A stretch of 64,000 bases of DNA from Streptomyces sp. NBC_01016 (GTDB taxonomy: Bacteria > Actinomycetota > Actinomycetes > Streptomycetales > Streptomycetaceae). Shown in pieces: positions 52,624 through 63,797 of this stretch. Position 1 is the first letter of the stretch. Every line of letters begins with the position of its first letter. Position numbers and translations under genes: made by a program. The notes beneath the pieces were generated by a model, which saw nothing but the letters and a program-made list of their open reading frames with translations, had not been told where the DNA came from and did no database searches. The DNA lies in the NCBI RefSeq assembly GCF_026341035.1, contig NZ_JAPEOQ010000001.1:372001-436000 (forward strand), read 5' to 3'.

Positions 52624-54084
52624 GTGAGCAGCGCCAACACCCCGGCAGCCGTCGTCGTACTCGCAGCGGGTGAGGGCACCCGTATGAAGTCGGCCACCCC
52701 TAAAGTCCTGCACGAACTCTGCGGCCGCTCACTGGTCGGCCATGTCCTCGCCGCCTCCCGTGAGTTGAACCCCCAGCAGCTCGTCGTGGTCGTCGGCCAC
52801 GAGCGGGAGAAGGTCGCCGCGCACGTGGGCGCGGTCGACGCCGAGGCCCGCACCGCCGTACAGGCCGAGCAGAACGGCACGGGGCACGCCGTACGGATGG
52901 GGCTCGAAGGGCTGACCGGCGGGAGCGCGGACCTCGACGGCACCGTCGTCGTGGTCTGCGGCGACACCCCGCTACTCACCGGCGGGACGCTCCAGGCCCT
53001 GTCCGCCACGCACGCCGCCGACGGCAACGCCGTGACCGTGCTGACCGCCGAGGTCCCCGACGCCACCGGCTACGGCCGGATCGTCCGGGACAACGTCTCG
53101 GGCGCCGTCACCGCGATCGTCGAGCACAAGGACGCGACCGAGGCGCAGCGCGCGATCAGTGAGATCAACTCGGGTGTGTTCGCGTTCGACGGGCGGCTGC
53201 TCGTCGAGGCGCTGAAGCAGGTGCGGACCGACAACTCCCAGGGTGAGGAGTACCTCACCGATGTGCTCGGGATTCTGCGGGAGGCCGGGCACCGGGTCGG
53301 TGCGTCCGTGGCGCGCGATCACCGTGAGATCGCCGGGATCAACAACCGGGTGCAGTTGGCCGAGGCCCGCCGCACTCTCAATGACCGGCTCCTTGAGCAG
53401 GCGATGCTCGCGGGTGTGACGGTCGTCGACCCGGCCAGCACCTTCGTAGATGTCGCCGTGACCTTCGAGCGGGACGCCACCGTTCTGCCGGGCACTCAGC
53501 TGCTGGGCGCCTCGCATCTCGCCGAGGGCTCCGTGGTCGGTCCCAACTCCCGTCTCACGGACACCCGCGTGGGTGCGGGGGCCCGGGTCGACAACACGGT
53601 CGCGTACAGCTCGGAGGTGGGTCCGGAGGCGTCCGTCGGTCCGTTCGCGTATCTGCGGCCCGGTACCCGGCTCGGTCTGAAGTCGAAGATCGGGACGTTC
53701 GTCGAGGCGAAGAACTCGTCGATCGGTGAGGGCACGAAGGTGCCGCATCTTTCGTACGTGGGTGACGCGACGATCGGCGATCACACCAACATCGGTGCCG
53801 CGAGTGTCTTCGTGAACTATGACGGGGAGAGCAAGCATCACTCCGTCGTCGGGTCCCACTGCAAGACCGGTTCGGACAACATGTTTGTGGCTCCTGTCAC
53901 TATCGGGGACGGTGCGTACACCGCCGCCGGGTCCGTGATCACGAAGGATGTGCCGGCCGGCTCGTTGGCCGTGGCGCGGGGCCAGCAAAGGAATATCGAG
54001 GGTTGGGTGGCCCGAAAGCGACCGGGGAGCTCGGCTGCCAAGGCGGCGGAGGCGGCTTCCAGGAATCCGGAAACCGCGGACTGA
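52624..54084 (+). CDS. glmU: Bifunctional GlmU (GlcNAc-1-phosphate uridyltransferase / GlcN-1-phosphate acetyltransferase)
   Basis: 486-residue enzyme making UDP-GlcNAc, the precursor of peptidoglycan. The N-terminal pyrophosphorylase domain opens AAVVVLAAGEGTRMKSATPK and carries VVVVCGDTPLLTGGTL and SEINSGVFAFDG. The C-terminal left-handed beta helix has regular hexapeptides (TRVGAGARVDNTV and VGPEASVGPFAYLRPGTRLG) and the acetyltransferase-site residues in NIGAASVFVNYDGESKHHSV. GTG 52624 is the start (GAAGGG seven bases upstream). Base composition in the 3' third is less GC-rich than in its neighbours. prs follows after 130 bases, as is common in Gram-positives. Confidence 0.96.
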   Translation: MSSANTPAAVVVLAAGEGTRMKSATPKVLHELCGRSLVGHVLAASRELNPQQLVVVVGHEREKVAAHVGAVDAEARTAVQAEQNGTGHAVRMGLEGLTGGSADLDGTVVVVCGDTPLLTGGTLQALSATHAADGNAVTVLTAEVPDATGYGRIVRDNVSGAVTAIVEHKDATEAQRAISEINSGVFAFDGRLLVEALKQVRTDNSQGEEYLTDVLGILREAGHRVGASVARDHREIAGINNRVQLAEARRTLNDRLLEQAMLAGVTVVDPASTFVDVAVTFERDATVLPGTQLLGASHLAEGSVVGPNSRLTDTRVGAGARVDNTVAYSSEVGPEASVGPFAYLRPGTRLGLKSKIGTFVEAKNSSIGEGTKVPHLSYVGDATIGDHTNIGAASVFVNYDGESKHHSVVGSHCKTGSDNMFVAPVTIGDGAYTAAGSVITKDVPAGSLAVARGQQRNIEGWVARKRPGSSAAKAAEAASRNPETAD

Positions 54085-54214
54085 CGTGGTCTGACCGGAA
54101 ACAGGTGCGCCCGACACGGCGTACCGTGATAGGTGCTCACGATTCGCCTGGCTCGCTGCTAATGGGACGCGCGGGCAGCTGCGGCGGACGAACTCGTCTG
54201 AGGAGACTAGTGCT

Positions 54215-55192
54215 GTGACCGGGATCAAGACGCAGGGCGAGAAGAAGTTGATGCTCTTCTCTGGCCGCGCCCACCCCGAGCTTGCCGAGGAGGTCGCGCA
54301 CCAGCTCGGTGTCGGGATCGTCCCGACCAAGGCGTTCGACTTCGCCAACGGCGAGATCTACGTCCGCTACCAGGAGTCCGCTCGCGGTGCCGACTGCTTC
54401 CTGATCCAGAGCCACACGGCTCCGATCAATAAGTGGATCATGGAGCAGTTGATCATGATCGACGCGCTGAAGCGTGCGTCGGCCCGCTCCATCACTGTCA
54501 TCGTGCCGTTCTACGGTTACGCGCGGCAGGACAAGAAGCACCGTGGACGTGAACCCATCTCGGCGCGCCTGGTCGCGGACCTGATGAAGACCGCCGGTGC
54601 CGACCGCATTCTGACGGTCGACCTGCACACGGACCAGATCCAGGGCTTCTTCGACGGCCCGGTGGACCACCTGTTCGCGCTGCCGATCCTGGCGGACTAC
54701 GTGGGCGCGAAGGTCGACCGCAACAAGCTGACGGTGGTCTCCCCCGACGCCGGCCGCGTGCGCGTCGCCGACCGCTGGTGCGACCGCCTCGGCGCCCCGC
54801 TGGCGATCGTCCACAAGCGCCGCGACAAGGACATCGCCAACCAGGTCACCGTGCACGAGGTCGTCGGTGACGTGAAGGGCCGCGTCTGCGTGCTCGTCGA
54901 CGACATGATCGACACCGGTGGCACGATCTGCGCCGCCGCCGACGCCCTGTTCGCGCACGGTGCGGAGGACGTCATCGTGACGGCGACGCACGGTGTGCTC
55001 TCCGGCCCGGCCGCGGACCGCCTGAAGAACTCGAAGGTGAGCGAGTTCGTCTTCACGGACACGCTGCCGACGCCGGGCGAGCTGGAGCTCGACAAGATCA
55101 CGGTGCTTTCGATCGCGCCGACGATCGCCTCCGCGGTGCGCGAGGTCTTCGAGGACGGCTCGGTGACCAGCCTCTTCGAGGGCGAGGCCTGA
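54215..55192 (+). CDS. prs: Ribose-phosphate pyrophosphokinase (PRPP synthetase)
   Basis: 325-residue enzyme transferring pyrophosphate from ATP to ribose-5-phosphate; PRPP feeds nucleotide, His and Trp synthesis. Class I landmarks are EIYVRYQESARGADCFLIQS, the ATP-binding FYGYARQDKKHRGREPISA, ILTVDLHTDQIQGFF, and the PRPP loop VCVLVDDMIDTGGTICAAAD. GTG 54215 is preceded by AGGAGA nine bases upstream. It lies between glmU and rplY. Confidence 0.97.
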   Translation: MTGIKTQGEKKLMLFSGRAHPELAEEVAHQLGVGIVPTKAFDFANGEIYVRYQESARGADCFLIQSHTAPINKWIMEQLIMIDALKRASARSITVIVPFYGYARQDKKHRGREPISARLVADLMKTAGADRILTVDLHTDQIQGFFDGPVDHLFALPILADYVGAKVDRNKLTVVSPDAGRVRVADRWCDRLGAPLAIVHKRRDKDIANQVTVHEVVGDVKGRVCVLVDDMIDTGGTICAAADALFAHGAEDVIVTATHGVLSGPAADRLKNSKVSEFVFTDTLPTPGELELDKITVLSIAPTIASAVREVFEDGSVTSLFEGEA

Positions 55193-55228
55193 TCTCGTAG
55201 CGGATCTCCTCACTGAAGATCCATTTGG

Positions 55229-55284
55229 GTGCGGCCTCCCCCGCCGGGTAAACTGCTGAAGTTGCTCGGCGAGGGAGGCCGCAC
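55229..55284 (+). terminator. Long hairpin between prs and rplY
   Basis: GTGCGGCCTCCC (55229-55240) pairs with GGGAGGCCGCAC (55273-55284), with CGCCG/CGGCG also able to pair inside the loop. TTCTGTTCTC follows, a moderately U-rich tract. It probably ends the prs transcript or attenuates expression of rplY. Confidence 0.7.
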
Positions 55285-55388
55285 TTCTGTTCTCAGAAGG
55301 TCGGCTGTCCGTTATCGACGCGCTCTTCGTAGCAGGCCGTTCGTGGCCGGGTGACTATTTCCCCTAGTTCTACGAGGAGTTGAAGAGC

Positions 55389-55985
55389 ATGTCCGAGGTC
55401 AAGCTTTCCGTCGAGACCCGCACCGAGTTCGGCAAGGGTGCCTCCCGCCGTCTGCGCCAGGTCGAGAAGGTTCCCGGTGTCGTCTACGGCCACGGCGACG
55501 AGCCGAAGCACATCACGCTCGACTCGCACGCCCTGATGCTGGCCCTGCGTACCCCGAACGTCCTGATCCGTCTGGACGTCGACGGCGGCAAGTCCACCGA
55601 GCTGGTCATCCCGAAGTCCGTGCAGCGTGACGCGATCACGAGCTTCCTGGTCCACGTCGACCTGCTCCAGGTGAAGAGCGGCGAGAAGGTCACCGTCGAG
55701 CTCCCCGTCCACACCGAGGGCGAGCTGGCCCCGGGTGGCAACCTGCTCGAGCACGTGCTGAACACGCTGTCGGTCGAGACCGAGGCGACGCACATCCCCG
55801 AGTCGGTCACCGTCTCCGTCGAGGGCCTCGAGGCCGGTGCCTCGATCCACGCCAAGGACATCAAGCTGCCCAAGGGCACCACGCTGTCCACGGACGAGGA
55901 CGCCGTCGTGCTCCAGGTCCTGTCCGCGCAGGCGGAGGAGGCCCCGGCCGACGCCGAGGGCGACGAGGCCGCCGCGGAGGCCTGA
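55389..55985 (+). CDS. rplY: 50S ribosomal protein L25 / general stress protein Ctc
   Basis: 198-residue 5S rRNA-binding protein of the long Ctc type. The N-terminal L25 domain (about 1-95) shows LSVETRTEFGKGASRRLRQ and KVPGVVYGHGDEPKHITLDS. The C-terminal TL5/Ctc domain has VELPVHTEGELAPGGNLLEH and an acidic Ala/Glu tail. ATG 55389 is chosen with GAGGAG nine bases upstream; an in-frame TTG at 55380 touches that site. The hairpin in the 5' leader suggests attenuation. Confidence 0.95.
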   Translation: MSEVKLSVETRTEFGKGASRRLRQVEKVPGVVYGHGDEPKHITLDSHALMLALRTPNVLIRLDVDGGKSTELVIPKSVQRDAITSFLVHVDLLQVKSGEKVTVELPVHTEGELAPGGNLLEHVLNTLSVETEATHIPESVTVSVEGLEAGASIHAKDIKLPKGTTLSTDEDAVVLQVLSAQAEEAPADAEGDEAAAEA

Positions 55986-56004
55986 GCCTTCAGGGTCTGA
56001 CCTG

Positions 56005-56037
56005 TACGGGGTGGTGGGCGCGGCCCACCACCCCGTA
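56005..56037. terminator. Hairpin between rplY and pth
   Basis: A perfect 15-bp stem, TACGGGGTGGTGGGC (56005-56019) and GCCCACCACCCCGTA (56023-56037), with a GCG loop, begins 20 bases after the rplY stop. No U-run follows. Confidence 0.75.
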
Positions 56038-56079
56038 TCGCTGTATCGCGACGTATCGACGTACACCTAAGGAATGTGC

Positions 56080-56673
56080 ATGTCCGACGAGAACGCTCCC
56101 TGGCTGATCGCCGGGCTGGGCAACCCTGGGCCCGAGTACGCGATGAACCGGCACAACGTCGGCTTCATGGTGGCCGATCTCCTCGCACAGCGGATGGGCG
56201 CCAAGTTCAAGCGGGCGACCAAGGGGCAGGCACAGGTCATCGAGGGGCGGATCGGCCCGCCTGGGCCCCTGAACCGCCGGGTGATCCTCGCGAAGCCGAT
56301 GTCGTACATGAACGTCTCGGGTGGTCCCGTCACCGCGCTGTGCGACTTCTACAAGGTGCCGACGGAGCACATCGTGGCGATCCACGACGAGCTGGACATC
56401 GACTACGGGGTGCTGCGCCTGAAGCTGGGCGGCGGCGACAACGGGCACAACGGTCTGAAGTCGATCACGAAGTCGCTGGGCAGTGACTATCACCGGGTGC
56501 GGTTCGGGATCGGCCGTCCGCCGGGTCGGATGCAGGTCGCGGACTTCGTGCTCAAGGACTTCTCGTCGACGGAGCGCAAGGAGCTCGACTACTTCGTGGA
56601 CCGGGCCGCCGACGCCGCGGAGGCGCTCGTGATCGAGGGTCTCGAGCGCGCGCAGTCGACTTACAACTCCTGA
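56080..56673 (+). CDS. pth: Peptidyl-tRNA hydrolase
   Basis: 197-residue enzyme freeing tRNA from prematurely released peptidyl-tRNA. Motifs are [20 protein letters not shown] with the catalytic His, [28 protein letters not shown], and [20 protein letters not shown] followed by [12 protein letters not shown] 56080 is chosen because AAGGA lies six bases upstream; an ATG two codons earlier is too close to it. It follows rplY, a conserved arrangement. Confidence 0.95.
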   Translation: MSDENAPWLIAGLGNPGPEYAMNRHNVGFMVADLLAQRMGAKFKRATKGQAQVIEGRIGPPGPLNRRVILAKPMSYMNVSGGPVTALCDFYKVPTEHIVAIHDELDIDYGVLRLKLGGGDNGHNGLKSITKSLGSDYHRVRFGIGRPPGRMQVADFVLKDFSSTERKELDYFVDRAADAAEALVIEGLERAQSTYNS

Positions 56674-56747
56674 CCTGTACGGACTTGTCGGGGCGGGATT
56701 CCGCCGGGAGTTGACCGTACGCAGGGTGATGGCCAAGGATCCCGGCC

Positions 56748-57203
56748 ATGTTGCCTGTTGCCCGTCAAGTCGCGGCGGCCGTGGTCGCCGCGCTGTTGCT
56801 GATCGCCGGTGTCTGGGCCTCGTGGGGTGCGGCGCAGCACGTGATCTTCCCGACGGGCCGTGAGCGCGGCACGATGACGGTGACCCGGTGTGCGGACGGA
56901 ACGTGCACGGGCCCGTTCTCGCCGGCCTCCCCCACCGCCGTGCGGCATGCGAGCGTGACGATCGACCGCTCGATCGGGGAGAAGAAGGGCGCGCGCTTCC
57001 CCGTCGTCCTCAAGCCGGATTCGACCTCGGCGGTGCGCGCGGGTACCGCCGGATTTCTGCACGCCTGGGTGCCGCTCGGCGGCGGGCTGCTGCTCGCGGC
57101 GGTGGTGCTCGCGGGCGGGATACGCAACCGGCGCCTCACGTGGATCACGGGAGGCGCCGGAATCGCGCTGCTGACGGCGGCCTTCGTCGCCGTCAGCTTC
57201 TAG
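56748..57203 (+). CDS. Membrane protein of unknown function
   Basis: 151-residue protein with three hydrophobic helices: VAAAVVAALLLIAGVWASWG near the N-terminus, then VPLGGGLLLAAVVLAGGI and GGAGIALLTAAFVAVSF at the C-terminus. The loop between (about residues 30-100) has two Cys (VTRCADGTCTGPF) and is probably extracytoplasmic. AAGGATCC precedes the ATG. It lies between pth and the convergent ppc. No family was recognised. Confidence 0.75.
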   Translation: MLPVARQVAAAVVAALLLIAGVWASWGAAQHVIFPTGRERGTMTVTRCADGTCTGPFSPASPTAVRHASVTIDRSIGEKKGARFPVVLKPDSTSAVRAGTAGFLHAWVPLGGGLLLAAVVLAGGIRNRRLTWITGGAGIALLTAAFVAVSF

Positions 57204-57226
57204 CCGCTTCTTGAACGGCCCCAGGG

Positions 57227-59965
<2,739 letters not shown>

Positions 59966-60154
59966 AGGTGCGGCTCCTTGCAATGGTGAAGCAGGTGGTG
60001 AAGCACGTCGGGAGGAAGGATCCCCGGATCCGGGTACTAGACCCGGGGTGGAGATTCAGAGCGGACCGCGCTGTCCGACCGATTCCAAGGATATGTGCCA
60101 CCGCCGACGGCGAGGCTCGGAGCCTCTTGCCGCCCGGCTGCACGCTTACGTACT

Positions 60155-60181
60155 TACGGTGCCGTAGGTTACGAAACCGTA
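60155..60181. promoter_or_regulatory. Candidate TetR-type operator upstream of the desaturase gene
   Basis: Two adjacent palindromes, TACGG-TG-CCGTA (60155-60166) and TACG-AAA-CCGTA (60170-60181), stand 15 bases apart, giving four half-sites in a row. The position, 80-105 bases upstream of the desaturase start, and the TetR gene just downstream of the desaturase fit a local lipid-responsive repressor. The divergent ppc promoter shares this region. Confidence 0.55.
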
Positions 60182-60259
60182 GGCAAGCTGTCCGCGGATC
60201 CCCGTGGATCTCCTGACCCGTCTCAGCCCGTCTCAACCCTCGACTTACAGGGGACTCCC

Positions 60260-61249
60260 ATGGCCACCAGTACCGATGTGATCGAAGAAGCTCCCGGTCC
60301 GGCGTCAGAACCCCCCGCCACCTCGTCCTCCGCGACGCTCGGCGGCGAAAAGAAGCGCTCCGTGGAACAGATCACACTGCTCCTGTTCATCGTCCTCCCG
60401 TTCCTCGCCGTGCTCGCGGCGGTGCCGCTGGCCTGGGGCTGGGGAGTGAGCTGGCTCGATCTCGGCCTGCTCGTCGCGTTCTACTTCATCGGCTGCCACG
60501 GCATCACGATCGGCTTCCACCGGTACTTCACGCACGGCTCCTTCAAGGCGAAGCGCCCGCTGCGGATCGCGCTGGCGGTCATGGGCTCGCTCGCGGTGGA
60601 GGGCCCGGTCGTGCGCTGGGTCGCCGACCACCGCAAGCACCACAAGTTCTCCGACGCCGAGGGCGACCCGCACTCGCCGTGGCGGTACGGGGAGACGGTC
60701 CCCGCCCTCCTGAAGGGCCTGTGGTGGGCGCACATGGCCTGGATGTTCGACGAGGAGCAGACCTCGCAGGAGAAGTACGCGCCGGACCTGATCAAGGACC
60801 CGGCGATCCGCGCGATCTCCCGCCAGTTCATCTTCTGGACGATGCTGTCGCTGTTCCTGCCCGCCCTGATCGGCGGTCTGGTGACGATGTCGTGGTGGGG
60901 CGCGTTCACGGCGTTCTTCTGGGGCTCGCTCGTCCGCGTTGCGCTCCTTCACCACGTGACGTGGTCGATCAACTCGATCTGCCACGCCGTCGGCAAGCGC
61001 CCCTTCAAGTCCCGCGACAAGTCGGGCAACGTGTGGTGGCTGGCCGTCCTGTCCTGCGGCGAGTCCTGGCACAACCTGCACCACGCGGACCCGACGTCGG
61101 CGCGGCACGGGGTGGAGCGCGGCCAGATCGACTCCTCGGCCCGCCTCATCCGCTGGTTCGAGCAGCTGGGCTGGGCGCACGACGTGCGCTGGCCGTCGAA
61201 GGACCGCATCGCCTCACGCCGCAAGGAGAAGGTCGCCGATGCCGCGTGA
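60260..61249 (+). CDS. Acyl-CoA/fatty acid desaturase (delta-9 type)
   Basis: 329-residue membrane di-iron desaturase. The three histidine boxes are present: HRYFTH in GFHRYFTHGSFK, HRKHH in ADHRKHHKFSDAEGDPHS, and HNLHH in GESWHNLHHADPTSA. Hydrophobic pairs before each box fit four transmembrane helices (e.g. ITLLLFIVLPFLAVLAAVPL). The first 35 residues are hydrophilic. ATG 60260 has GGGGAC upstream; the open frame to 60095 is leader sequence. The TetR gene begins 23 bases after its stop, so the two may be co-transcribed and autoregulated. Confidence 0.95.
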   Translation: MATSTDVIEEAPGPASEPPATSSSATLGGEKKRSVEQITLLLFIVLPFLAVLAAVPLAWGWGVSWLDLGLLVAFYFIGCHGITIGFHRYFTHGSFKAKRPLRIALAVMGSLAVEGPVVRWVADHRKHHKFSDAEGDPHSPWRYGETVPALLKGLWWAHMAWMFDEEQTSQEKYAPDLIKDPAIRAISRQFIFWTMLSLFLPALIGGLVTMSWWGAFTAFFWGSLVRVALLHHVTWSINSICHAVGKRPFKSRDKSGNVWWLAVLSCGESWHNLHHADPTSARHGVERGQIDSSARLIRWFEQLGWAHDVRWPSKDRIASRRKEKVADAA

Positions 61250-61272
61250 GCGCGGCACGGCATGATGGGGAC

Positions 61273-61962
61273 GTGGAGACCGACTCAAGCACCCCTGGCA
61301 ACGCGAGCAGCGACCGGCCCGAGCGGCCGGAGAAGGCTCGGCGCACGCGCAGAACGCGGATGACGGGGGCGGAGCGGCGTCAGCAGCTCCTGGAGATCGG
61401 TCGCGTCCTCTTCGCCGCGAAGGGCTTCGAGGGTACGTCGGTGGAGGAGATCGCGGCGAAGGCCGGGGTCTCCAAGCCGGTGGTGTACGAGCACTTCGGC
61501 GGCAAGGAGGGCCTGTACGCGGTGGTCGTGGACCGCGAGATGCGCCAGCTCCTGGACATGGTCACGAGTTCACTCACGGCCGGACATCCGCGCGAACTGT
61601 GCGAACAGGCCGCGTTCGCGCTCCTCGACTACATCGAGGAGTACACGGACGGCTTCCGCATCCTGGTCCGCGACTCCCCCATCCCGCAGTCCACGGGCTC
61701 CTTCGCGTCGCTGATCTCCGACATCGCGACGCAGGTCGAGGACATCCTCGGCCGCGAGTTCAAGAACCGCGGCTTCGACCCGAAGCTGGCGCCGCTGTAC
61801 GCGCAGGCGCTGGTCGGGATGGTCGCGTTGACGGGGCAGTGGTGGCTGGACGCGCGCAAGCCGAAGAAGGCGGAGGTCGCTGCGCATCTGGTGAATCTGG
61901 CGTGGCACGGTCTCGATGGGCTCGAGCCGAAGCCGCGGCTGATAGGGCACCGGAAGAGTTGA
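61273..61962 (+). CDS. TetR family transcriptional regulator
   Basis: 229-residue repressor. A 30-residue basic extension (RPERPEKARRTRRTRMTGAE) precedes the TetR DNA-binding domain: RQQLLEIGRVLFAAKGFEGT then VEEIAAKAGVSKPVVYEHFG and KEGLYAVVVDRE. The all-helical ligand domain follows (LCEQAAFALLDYIEEYTDGF). GTG 61273 is taken as start though its ribosome binding site is weak; ATG 61360 would shorten it to the domain edge. Adjacent to the desaturase gene, it most likely senses acyl-CoA and binds the palindromes at 60155-60181. Confidence 0.9.
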   Translation: METDSSTPGNASSDRPERPEKARRTRRTRMTGAERRQQLLEIGRVLFAAKGFEGTSVEEIAAKAGVSKPVVYEHFGGKEGLYAVVVDREMRQLLDMVTSSLTAGHPRELCEQAAFALLDYIEEYTDGFRILVRDSPIPQSTGSFASLISDIATQVEDILGREFKNRGFDPKLAPLYAQALVGMVALTGQWWLDARKPKKAEVAAHLVNLAWHGLDGLEPKPRLIGHRKS

Positions 61963-61986
61963 TGCGCGGCAGCGGCGTTGCGGTCG

Positions 61987-62033
61987 CGGGGCTCCGCCCC
62001 GGGCCCCGCTGCTCAAACGCCGCAGGGGCTGGA
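61987..62033. repeat. Dispersed palindromic repeat, CTGCTCAA sub-type
   Basis: GCGGGGCTCCGCCCCGGGCC then CCGCTGCTCAAACGCCGCAG and GGGCTGGAT, between the TetR stop and the convergent VOC gene stop. It matches copy 4 at 34707 more closely than copy 1. Confidence 0.85.
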
Positions 62034-62402
62034 TTATTGAGGCTCTGGCTCCAGAATCTCCAGTCGGTTTCCTACCGGATCCGAGCAATAGAAGCGCCGC
62101 CACCCCGGCAGTAGGTCGTCCCACTCGACCGCCACGCCACGCCCCGCCAGCCGTCGCGCGTACGCCTCGATGTCGCGGACCAGGAGGCCCGGGTGGGCCT
62201 TCTTGGCGGGGTGGAAGTTCTGGTCGATGCCCAGGTGGAGTTCCGCGGACCCGGACCGGAACCAGCAGCCGCCCCGCGCCGCAAGCACTGGTGGTTTGGG
62301 GAGTTCGGTCATGCCGAGGTCGTCTACGTAGAAGGACCGCAGGACCTCCTCGCTGCCCGGCGGCGCCGCGAGCTGTACGTGGTCCACCCCGACCAGCGTC
62401 AT
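62034..62402 (-). CDS. VOC (glyoxalase/bleomycin-resistance-like) family protein
   Basis: 122-residue protein with the two beta-alpha-beta-beta-beta units of the vicinal oxygen chelate fold. MTLVGVDHVQLAAPPGSEEV holds the first metal-ligand His, SAELHLGIDQNFHPAKKAHP the central strands, and PVGNRLEILEPEP the C-terminal Glu ligand. Its ATG overlaps the stop of the methyltransferase gene by four bases (ATGA), so they are coupled. Binding or isomerisation of a small metabolite is likely; the specific role is unknown. Confidence 0.88.
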   Translation of the reverse strand: MTLVGVDHVQLAAPPGSEEVLRSFYVDDLGMTELPKPPVLAARGGCWFRSGSAELHLGIDQNFHPAKKAHPGLLVRDIEAYARRLAGRGVAVEWDDLLPGWRRFYCSDPVGNRLEILEPEPQ

Positions 62403-63193
62403 GAGCGCCTCGCCACCACGAAGATCCGCCGGAACGGCAGCACCGTGCCGTGCTCCGTCGCCGGGTACGCCTCGCGGAGCAGGTCCCGGTACTCGGCGAC
62501 GAAGGCGTCGCGCGCCTCCGGGTCGTCCGCGAGCGCGGTCAGGACCGGGCGCAGGCCCGTGCCCTTGACCCAGTCCAGGACCGGATCCGCGCCCGCCAGC
62601 AGGTGCATGTACGTCGTCTCCCAGGCGTCGACCTCGCAGCCGAGGCCGGCGAGCCGCTCCAGGTAGGCCGCAGGCGTGAGCACCGCGTCCCCGTGGCGCA
62701 GCACTCCGGCCAACCGGCCCTTCCAGTGGGCCGATTCCGCCAGCTCCCGCATCAGGACGTGGCTGGGCGCATCGAAGTTGCCGGGCACCTGGAAGGCGAA
62801 CGTTCCGCCGGGGGCCACCGCGTCGATCCACCGGGGGAAGGCCTCGGCGTGGTCCGGGACCCATTGCAGCGTCGCGTTCGACATCAGCAGGTCGTACGTC
62901 TCCGTGGGCGCCCAGTCGGCCGCGTCCGCGTAGGCGAAGTCGAGGCGGTCACTGGCGTGGGCGCGGGCCTGTTCCAGCATCTGGGGCGAGTTGTCGTAGC
63001 CGGTGATGCGGGCTGTGGGCCAGCGTTCGGTGAGCAGCGTCGTGACGTTGCCGGGGCCGCAGCCGAGGTCGGCGATGCGGGCGGGCTCCCCCGGCAGGGC
63101 GGGGACTCGGGCGAGCAGGTCGACGAAGGGGCGGCCGCGGTGGTCGGCGTGCCGGAGATACTGCTGGGGGTCCCAGGTGGGTGTGGGCGTCAT
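62399..63193 (-). CDS. Trans-aconitate 2-methyltransferase-like SAM-dependent enzyme
   Basis: 264-residue class I methyltransferase. MTPTPTWDPQQYLRHADHRG and PFVDLLARV match the Tam N-terminus (W-x-P-x-x-Y), followed by motif I ARIADLGCGPGNVTTLLTER, and DLLMSNATLQWVPDHAEAFP. The C-terminal part has AWETTYMHLLAGADPVLDWV and LPFRRIFVVARR as in Tam. ATG 63191-63193 is chosen; an ATG at 63214 would put the start inside the MarR operator. Coupled to the VOC gene and divergent from marR, it is probably regulated by that protein. Confidence 0.88.
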   Translation of the reverse strand: MTPTPTWDPQQYLRHADHRGRPFVDLLARVPALPGEPARIADLGCGPGNVTTLLTERWPTARITGYDNSPQMLEQARAHASDRLDFAYADAADWAPTETYDLLMSNATLQWVPDHAEAFPRWIDAVAPGGTFAFQVPGNFDAPSHVLMRELAESAHWKGRLAGVLRHGDAVLTPAAYLERLAGLGCEVDAWETTYMHLLAGADPVLDWVKGTGLRPVLTALADDPEARDAFVAEYRDLLREAYPATEHGTVLPFRRIFVVARRS

Positions 63194-63215
63194 GTCGTCA
63201 AGCGTCTTCCGCATA

Positions 63216-63233
63216 TATCTCGATGTCAAGATA
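63216..63233. promoter_or_regulatory. Candidate MarR operator
   Basis: TATCTCGATGTCAAGATA is an 18-bp interrupted palindrome (TATCT-n-GA-nn-TC-n-AGATA) midway between the divergent methyltransferase and MarR genes. Length and symmetry fit a MarR dimer site, so the regulator would control both its own gene and the methyltransferase-VOC pair. Confidence 0.6.
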
Positions 63234-63281
63234 GTCGACCTCAAGAGACTTCATGTCGACACACCCCCTACACTGATCGTC

Positions 63282-63779
63282 ATGGAGGACGAGGTCGACC
63301 GTCTGGTCTCAGCGTGGCGCCGAGAGCGCCCCGACCTCGACGTGGAGCCCCTTGAGGTGCTCAGTCGGGTCAGCAGGCTCGCGCGCCATCTCGACAGGGC
63401 CCGCCGCCTGGCCTTCTCCGAGCACAACCTGGAGCCGTGGGAGTTCGACGTCCTGACGGCCCTGCGCCGCGCGGGCACGCCGTATCAGCTCTCTCCCGGC
63501 CAGTTGCTCACGCAGACGCTGGTGACGTCCGGCACGATGACCAACCGTATCGACCGGCTCGCCAAGAAGGGCCTCGTCGAGCGACTGCCGGATCCCAGTG
63601 ACCGCCGCGGCGTCCTGGTCCGGCTCACGGACGAGGGCCGCGACCGTGCCGACCAGGCCCTGGCCGGGCTGCTCGACCAGGAGCGGGCGATCCTGGCGGA
63701 GCTTTCGCGTACGCAGCGAGGTGAACTGGCGGGTCTACTCCGCCAGTTGACCGCGCCGTTCGACAACATCCCGGGCTGA
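63282..63779 (+). CDS. MarR family transcriptional regulator
   Basis: 165-residue winged-helix dimer. EVDRLVSAWRRERPDLDVEP begins it, then EVLSRVSRLARHLDRARRLA as the dimer helix. The recognition helix is TLVTSGTMTNRIDRLAKKGL and the wing GLVERLPDPSDRRGVLVRLT. ATG 63282-63284 fits the family start and directly follows the divergent promoter. There is almost no leader before a ribosome binding site, so leaderless translation is possible. Confidence 0.92.
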   Translation: MEDEVDRLVSAWRRERPDLDVEPLEVLSRVSRLARHLDRARRLAFSEHNLEPWEFDVLTALRRAGTPYQLSPGQLLTQTLVTSGTMTNRIDRLAKKGLVERLPDPSDRRGVLVRLTDEGRDRADQALAGLLDQERAILAELSRTQRGELAGLLRQLTAPFDNIPG

Positions 63780-63797
63780 CGCCCAAGACGTAAGGCC

